A program made the position numbers and the translations under genes. From an uncultured Ruminococcus sp. (lineage in GTDB: Bacteria; Bacillota; Clostridia; Oscillospirales; Ruminococcaceae): a DNA stretch of 16,322 bases. Every line of letters starts with the position of its first letter. Positions within the stretch are counted from its first letter, which is position 1. The notes beneath the pieces were generated by a model. That model worked only from the letters and a program-made list of their open reading frames with translations, was not told where the DNA came from and ran no database searches. Positions 12,406 through 16,322 of this stretch are shown here, in pieces. The stretch is taken from contig CAMOEP010000015.1 in assembly GCA_946612185.1 (NCBI GenBank), positions 1 through 16,322 on the forward strand. The letters run 5' to 3'.

Positions 12406-14871
12406 TTACTTCTCCGGCAGCATATCCTTCATAGCGCACAGGTCGAAAGCGTTGAGAACGTTGTCATTGCAAAGGTCAGCGTATTCCCAGTTAATAAGTG
12501 CAGTACCGTCACCGAGCAGCCATTTCTGGAGAGTTACCACATCGGCAATGTTGAACTTGCCGTCGTAGTTGATATCACCGGCAACACCCTTAGCACTTTT
12601 AGCAATAGCAGTTTCAAATGAGCCGTTGTTATCAGCATCAACGGAAACGCCGATAGTGTACTTATCTATCTGGTAGAGTTTAGCCTTATTGTACTTGGTA
12701 GAAAAGCTTACATTAGCGGCATAATGCCTGTTATTAGCCTCTACCTTAACGTTCTGGAGGTTATCAGCTTCGATGATAAATCCGTCGTCGGTCATTTCCA
12801 TTGACACAATGTCAGCATTTTCACCGTTAACGTCGAATGCGAACCAGTCGGTTGCATGATCGCCGTCGAAAATCATGGAGATATTGTAGTCAGCGGATTC
12901 ACCGTCAACCTGAACGAATCCGTTCTGGTCGAAAATGACCTGAGTTCCGGCGGCAGAACCGGCACGGAGGAGGCAGTTTTCGTAATCCATACTCAGTTGA
13001 AGTTCAGTAGGTTCATTCTGAACGACCATGTAAGCCGAATCGGGGTCATACAGGTTATAGCCGGAAGTACCGGAGGAAGAACCGCCGGCGATGTAGGACA
13101 TATCAGCGATGATATCACCGGCAGCAGACGACAGTGATGTATAATTGCCATTGGAATTCTTCACCTTAGCGACAGAGTGGTTTTCCGAGATAGCAGCAGC
13201 GTCTATTCTGGCAACATAGTTTGAAGTATCGGCGTTTTTAGTGCCATTCAGGAAACCGCCATTATTGATAGCATTTACATCAGCGCCGATATAGTTTATT
13301 ACAGCGCCGCTTGCGGACGTGATACCGGTGTAAGCGGGAATCTCCCAGTTATACGTCTTTGAATTGAAGTAGATATTGAACCAGGGGTCGTATTCTGTTG
13401 AGTTATTGGGGTCAACGATATAGATACAGCCGTCATAGGTCTTACCGCTCCAAGTCCAGCTTCCGAAGGAATAGTCGTAAGCGAGTATTGCGTGACCGCC
13501 CCAGTACGGTTTTTTGAATCCTACGAGAACCACATCATTTTTATCGAGCTGGGACATAAGTTCGGTAATGTTTTCCTTGTGTGAGCGTTTCGGAACACTT
13601 CTGTACTGCTGCTGGATAACGCTCTTGACCTGGAGAAGCTGGTAATAGTTCACAAGTGAGCTTACATCTAAGTCGTCAATAGGCGCAGGGAGGTCATGAG
13701 GACAGGCTGCGCCTGCTTTATAATTTGAGCATGGCACAAGACCGTTTTTGTTAAGGAGCAGCAGGGAGGACATACCGTAGCAAGAGCCGTCCCAATCCTC
13801 ATCTATCCAGGGAGTGTGCCATTTGCCTAATGAATCATAGTATCCCTGAAAAACGGTTTCATATTCGCTGTTAGTAAGGTTATCAGCGAGGACTTTTTTG
13901 TAGTAGCTGTTGATTTTCGGGGACATCGGCCCAGCGCCGAAATAGTCGTCCCAGTTATTGAAGTTCCAGTTATCCGTATCCCAACGGAAAGAGGAAACAG
14001 TTTCCGGCTCGGTGGTAGTGGTGACGGTGGTCGTGGTGGTAACGGTGGTGGAAGTTGTGGTAGCTGTAGTTGTAGTTACCTGACCGCCCTCGATAGCGAT
14101 ATATCCGTCGTACTCGCCCTTTATGTCAGCCAGAGCAGGAGTTCTGAGGATATCGTCATTATCAGCCTTGAAATTATTGTTATACTCAGGGTTATAAATG
14201 CCCTGAGTGAAGGTATACGCTTGCAGCAGTCTTCTATCCTCGATGCTCTTGGTTAATGAAAAGAAAGTGTCGTCAGCATAATAATTACCATTTCTTACAG
14301 AAACAAACTTTATATCAATAGGGTAAACGTCGCCAGCTTTAGCGTCATCAGGGATTCTGACCTTGAATGAATACATCAGACCGTCGGTGCATACATCATC
14401 GCCTGAGGCAGATAAAACCATAATACCTTTTTGCATATTCTCATTATCAGGGTTAGTTGATTCGGGAATGAGGTTATTATCATAGGTCACATTAGCGGCT
14501 TCTTCGAGAGAATCGCCAATGGTAACATCTGGTTTTCCGGTTTTTCTCTGAATGATATCGAGCCTTGAGTCAACAAAGTAGTGGAAACCGGTAGCGGCGA
14601 AATAACCGCCTTCCTGACCGGAAGAAATGTATATATCAATAGTTCTTACAGGGTCATTTTTTGCCTCATCAAGGGTGATGACCTCCTTTGTAGCGGTTAT
14701 CACAGGCTTTATTTTGGAACTGAGTATGGTATCCATATCCAGAATTTCGTAACCAGCACCGCCGCAAGCTGGGTCATGACCTTCATCATACGCATTGACT
14801 GACAAAGGTGATAATGACATAGCGGCAATAGTCAGCGACGAGACAAATCTTTTAATCAAACTTTTTTTCAT
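12406..14871 (-). CDS. Secreted dockerin protein with papain-like protease domain and cohesin-like N-terminus
   Basis: 821 residues, exported and likely part of a cellulosome-type complex. Signal peptide 1-27 (cut after SVNA). Residues about 55-262 look cohesin-like: beta strands such as VRTIDIYISSGQEGGYFAATGF, then DGLMYSFKVRIPDDAKAGDVYPI, ending GEYDGYIAIEGG. A Thr linker (266-287) follows. Residues about 295-530 resemble papain-like peptidases: Cys364 in WDGSCYGMSS, His460 in WGGHAILAYDY, and Asp487/Asn489 in IVDPNNS, in the order C-H-N/D. A beta-rich region (530-760) precedes a C-terminal dockerin (765-819). Its first Ca2+ loop is DINYDGKFNIAD; the second is DLCNDNVLNAFD with Cys at position 3. 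The start ATG at 14871 has AGAGGAG eight bases upstream. The dockerin and signal peptide are certain; the peptidase call is good, the cohesin call tentative. Secreted proteases with dockerins are known in Ruminococcus flavefaciens. Confidence 0.88.
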   Translation of the reverse strand: MKKSLIKRFVSSLTIAAMSLSPLSVNAYDEGHDPACGGAGYEILDMDTILSSKIKPVITATKEVITLDEAKNDPVRTIDIYISSGQEGGYFAATGFHYFVDSRLDIIQRKTGKPDVTIGDSLEEAANVTYDNNLIPESTNPDNENMQKGIMVLSASGDDVCTDGLMYSFKVRIPDDAKAGDVYPIDIKFVSVRNGNYYADDTFFSLTKSIEDRRLLQAYTFTQGIYNPEYNNNFKADNDDILRTPALADIKGEYDGYIAIEGGQVTTTTATTTSTTVTTTTTVTTTTEPETVSSFRWDTDNWNFNNWDDYFGAGPMSPKINSYYKKVLADNLTNSEYETVFQGYYDSLGKWHTPWIDEDWDGSCYGMSSLLLLNKNGLVPCSNYKAGAACPHDLPAPIDDLDVSSLVNYYQLLQVKSVIQQQYRSVPKRSHKENITELMSQLDKNDVVLVGFKKPYWGGHAILAYDYSFGSWTWSGKTYDGCIYIVDPNNSTEYDPWFNIYFNSKTYNWEIPAYTGITSASGAVINYIGADVNAINNGGFLNGTKNADTSNYVARIDAAAISENHSVAKVKNSNGNYTSLSSAAGDIIADMSYIAGGSSSGTSGYNLYDPDSAYMVVQNEPTELQLSMDYENCLLRAGSAAGTQVIFDQNGFVQVDGESADYNISMIFDGDHATDWFAFDVNGENADIVSMEMTDDGFIIEADNLQNVKVEANNRHYAANVSFSTKYNKAKLYQIDKYTIGVSVDADNNGSFETAIAKSAKGVAGDINYDGKFNIADVVTLQKWLLGDGTALINWEYADLCNDNVLNAFDLCAMKDMLPEK
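14007..14075 (-). repeat. Low-complexity tract encoding the Thr-rich linker
   Basis: A run of ACC/ACA/ACT Thr codons in the leftward gene, seen on this strand as GGTGGT/GTAGTTG triplets. It encodes the flexible linker between the cohesin-like and peptidase domains. Thr-rich linkers are common in secreted Ruminococcus enzymes and are often glycosylated; the tract may vary in length between strains. Confidence 0.8.
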
Positions 14872-14926
14872 CCTTTATACTCCTCTCGGTAGATTCAGAG
14901 TGCGGCAGATTGCGCTCTATGGGTAA

Positions 14927-14955
14927 ATTATACATTATTTCGCCATAAATTGCAA
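14927..14955 (-). promoter_or_regulatory. Promoter of the dockerin protein gene
   Basis: Leftward -35 TTGCAA (14955-14950), 17-base spacer, -10 TATAAT (14932-14927). The leader to the ATG at 14871 is about 50 bases. A further TTGACG lies upstream (leftward, 14977-14972) but has no good -10 partner. Confidence 0.7.
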
Positions 14956-15062
14956 GCATCTTGATTTATTTCGTCAATTTGCATAAAGTACACTGAATGT
15001 GCGGTATATGAAGATGTGATGCTTGACAGAATGTGAAGGGGATATTGCAGTTTTATGCAAAA

Positions 15063-15093
15063 AAGGCTGCGCAATGGTGTTTTGCACAGCCTT
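15063..15093 (-). terminator. Intrinsic terminator of the PF06182 permease operon
   Basis: A 12-bp stem with one mismatch (AAGGCTGCGCAA, 15063-15074, with 15082-15093) and a seven-base loop. In the leftward direction it is followed by TTTTTTGCAT, and it lies 11 bases past the stop at 15105. Confidence 0.85.
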
Positions 15094-15104
15094 AATTGTA
15101 TATA

Positions 15105-15908
15105 TCACGACCCCGTGCCGCTATACCGGGTAGCGCCGAACATCCAGAGTTTGTAGCTTGCGATGAAGAATACGATACCGATAACTGGCGAAATATAGCT
15201 AAGTATCGGTACTTCGTCCGGGCGCAGTATCACAAGGCTTGGGTAGTAGGCGATGAAAGCGATAGGCATTACGAAGGTGAACAAAAACCGGAAAACCGGG
15301 CTGAAAATGGTGATCGGGTAGCGGGCGTAGTCCTTGAAGCGGAACACCAGATCCATGACGTAGAAGGAGTTCTGTATCCAGAAGCAGGTAGCGGCGGACG
15401 CATTTTGCAGGGCGATCATAACAAGGGAAGCGGTAAGTAAAAATATTACCATTTTGATGAGCGCCAGGGGAGTTACAGCAAGTCCAAGCTTACCCCAGGA
15501 GTAGACCAGTGTACCGATTCCGAACGCAAGCTGACCCAGCCCCTTAATGTCGAAAACCTCCGACTGATAGTAGAAGAAAAGGTTGATAGGGCGGAAGCAG
15601 TACTTGATGAAATCGCCCGAATAGACGTACATTCGCAGACTCCAGTTGTTGTCGAAAAGGCACTGTACTGGAGTCAGCGATACAAGTGAAAAGCCGTAAA
15701 GGAACAGCATTTCATAGTAGCTCCAGCCGTTTATTGAGGGAAAGTTCCTGAAAAGTATCCAGAAGCTAACAAATCCCGAAATATTGGTAAAAATCATACC
15801 GATAAGGGATATGATGAAGTCTGAGCGGTAACTCATTTTGCTTTTAAGGTCTTGTATTAGTATTTTACCATAAATGCGCAGGTAAAACCCAAGAGTTCTC
15901 TTTTTCAT
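15105..15908 (-). CDS. ABC-2 family transporter permease (PF06182 type)
   Basis: Membrane subunit of 267 residues with about six hydrophobic segments (near 30-55, 65-80, 120-140, 145-170, 205-225, 235-258). The pattern WSYYEMLFLYGFSLVSL near residues 62-78 and the following SGDFIKYCFRPINLFF (97-112) are characteristic of the ABC2_membrane_6 (PF06182) family, whose members occur as two adjacent permeases behind one ATPase. Length matches the family norm of about 260. The start ATG at 15908 has GGAGG overlapping the end of the upstream permease gene, three bases away, so the two are coupled. The substrate is unknown. The gene is the last of its operon, closed by the hairpin at 15063-15093. Confidence 0.88.
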   Translation of the reverse strand: MKKRTLGFYLRIYGKILIQDLKSKMSYRSDFIISLIGMIFTNISGFVSFWILFRNFPSINGWSYYEMLFLYGFSLVSLTPVQCLFDNNWSLRMYVYSGDFIKYCFRPINLFFYYQSEVFDIKGLGQLAFGIGTLVYSWGKLGLAVTPLALIKMVIFLLTASLVMIALQNASAATCFWIQNSFYVMDLVFRFKDYARYPITIFSPVFRFLFTFVMPIAFIAYYPSLVILRPDEVPILSYISPVIGIVFFIASYKLWMFGATRYSGTGS

Positions 15909-15911
15909 AAA

Positions 15912-16322
15912 TCAGCCTCCGTTCACAGTGATCTGTCTGAGAGAAGTTTTCCAGAACAGCTTGCTGAGGACTGTCATCACTACGCACCAGCAGAGCTGAG
16001 TACCCAGGGTGACGATTACTTTCTCAAAGGCAGGGGAGGGGTCGAGGAGCAGGGTGAGGGGAGCGTCGTAAATGGATTTGAAGGGCAGCCAGTTTATGAT
16101 ATTCCGCAGAGTATCAGGGAAAAACGCCAGCGGTATAGTAGCGCCGGAGAGGAGCAGGACTATGACCTGCTTCATGATATTGATGCCCCAGATGGACTCA
16201 GTAAACAGGCAGACCGTACCAACCATGAAGTCGATATTGTAGTTGACGATAACGCCGAGGATTACGGAAATGACGAAATACAGCAGATTTATGCCCATTG
16301 GTATCGCTCCGTGGGTGACTAT
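15912..16322 (-). CDS. ABC-2 family transporter permease (PF06182 type), C-terminal part
   Basis: The frame is open to the right window edge (136 residues visible, beginning IVTHGAIPMGINLLYF), so the Met at 16298 is internal and about half of the protein is missing. Visible are three or four hydrophobic segments and the family-like stretch GAIPMGINLLYF followed by a Trp/Ile-rich helix (SIWGINIMKQVIVLLLSGATIPLAFFP). The block NIINWLPFKSIYDAPLTLLL ('LPF..I...P') is common near the end of PF06182 proteins. It is the partner of the next permease; a leftward ATPase gene is expected upstream, beyond the window. Confidence 0.85.
   Translation of the reverse strand: MVTHGAIPMGINLLYFVISVILGVIVNYNIDFMVGTVCLFTESIWGINIMKQVIVLLLSGATIPLAFFPDTLRNIINWLPFKSIYDAPLTLLLDPSPAFEKVIVTLGTQLCWCVVMTVLSKLFWKTSLRQITVNGG

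Overview
The window looks like a chromosome segment from a Gram-positive gut anaerobe of the Clostridia, most likely Ruminococcus or a close relative in Oscillospiraceae. The main clues are a secreted protein ending in a type I dockerin with a Thr-rich linker, a V-type (A/V) ATP synthase, strong AGGAGG-like ribosome binding sites, sigma70-type promoters with 17-base spacers, and moderate G+C. The genus is an inference; no rRNA or other marker is present.

Layout. Positions 1-1073 hold the end of a V-type ATP synthase operon (C-terminus of subunit B, then complete subunit D), closed by a hairpin at 1113-1148. Positions 1190-5623 form a leftward unit: a YtrA-type GntR repressor, an ABC ATPase, a large ABC-2 permease with an extracytoplasmic half, and a downstream seven-helix membrane protein with an Ig-like tail. 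A consensus promoter and a dyad operator precede it. Positions 6085-7516 hold a rightward pair, a cation diffusion facilitator and a DUF1294 membrane protein. A small AT-rich hypothetical gene (7578-7859) faces it. A DEDDh exonuclease follows (8210-8791). Then comes a three-gene operon (8879-12306) with a modular lipoprotein and two paralogous membrane-anchored proteins that resemble DUF4230. Positions 12406-14871 encode a secreted, dockerin-bearing, papain-like cysteine protease candidate with a cohesin-like N-terminus. The right edge (15105-16322) carries two ABC-2 permeases of the PF06182 type; the second is cut by the window end.

The most unusual feature is a family of about 103-bp repeats in the two long intergenic regions (5729-6015 and 7964-8152). 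There are four copies. Each ends in a dyad CAAGCTG-N3-CAGCTTG, and the dyad end points toward a sigma70 promoter: the GntR/ABC operon, the cation transporter and the exonuclease. In two of the three cases the sequence just past the dyad supplies the -35 box. This may be a mobile repeat that carries or targets promoters, or a shared upstream regulatory site.

A second candidate new system is the lipoprotein/DUF4230-like operon. Its second gene carries a perfect ten-fold Gly-X3 repeat right after its membrane anchor, and its proteins share beta-rich modules and a duplicated extracytoplasmic domain.
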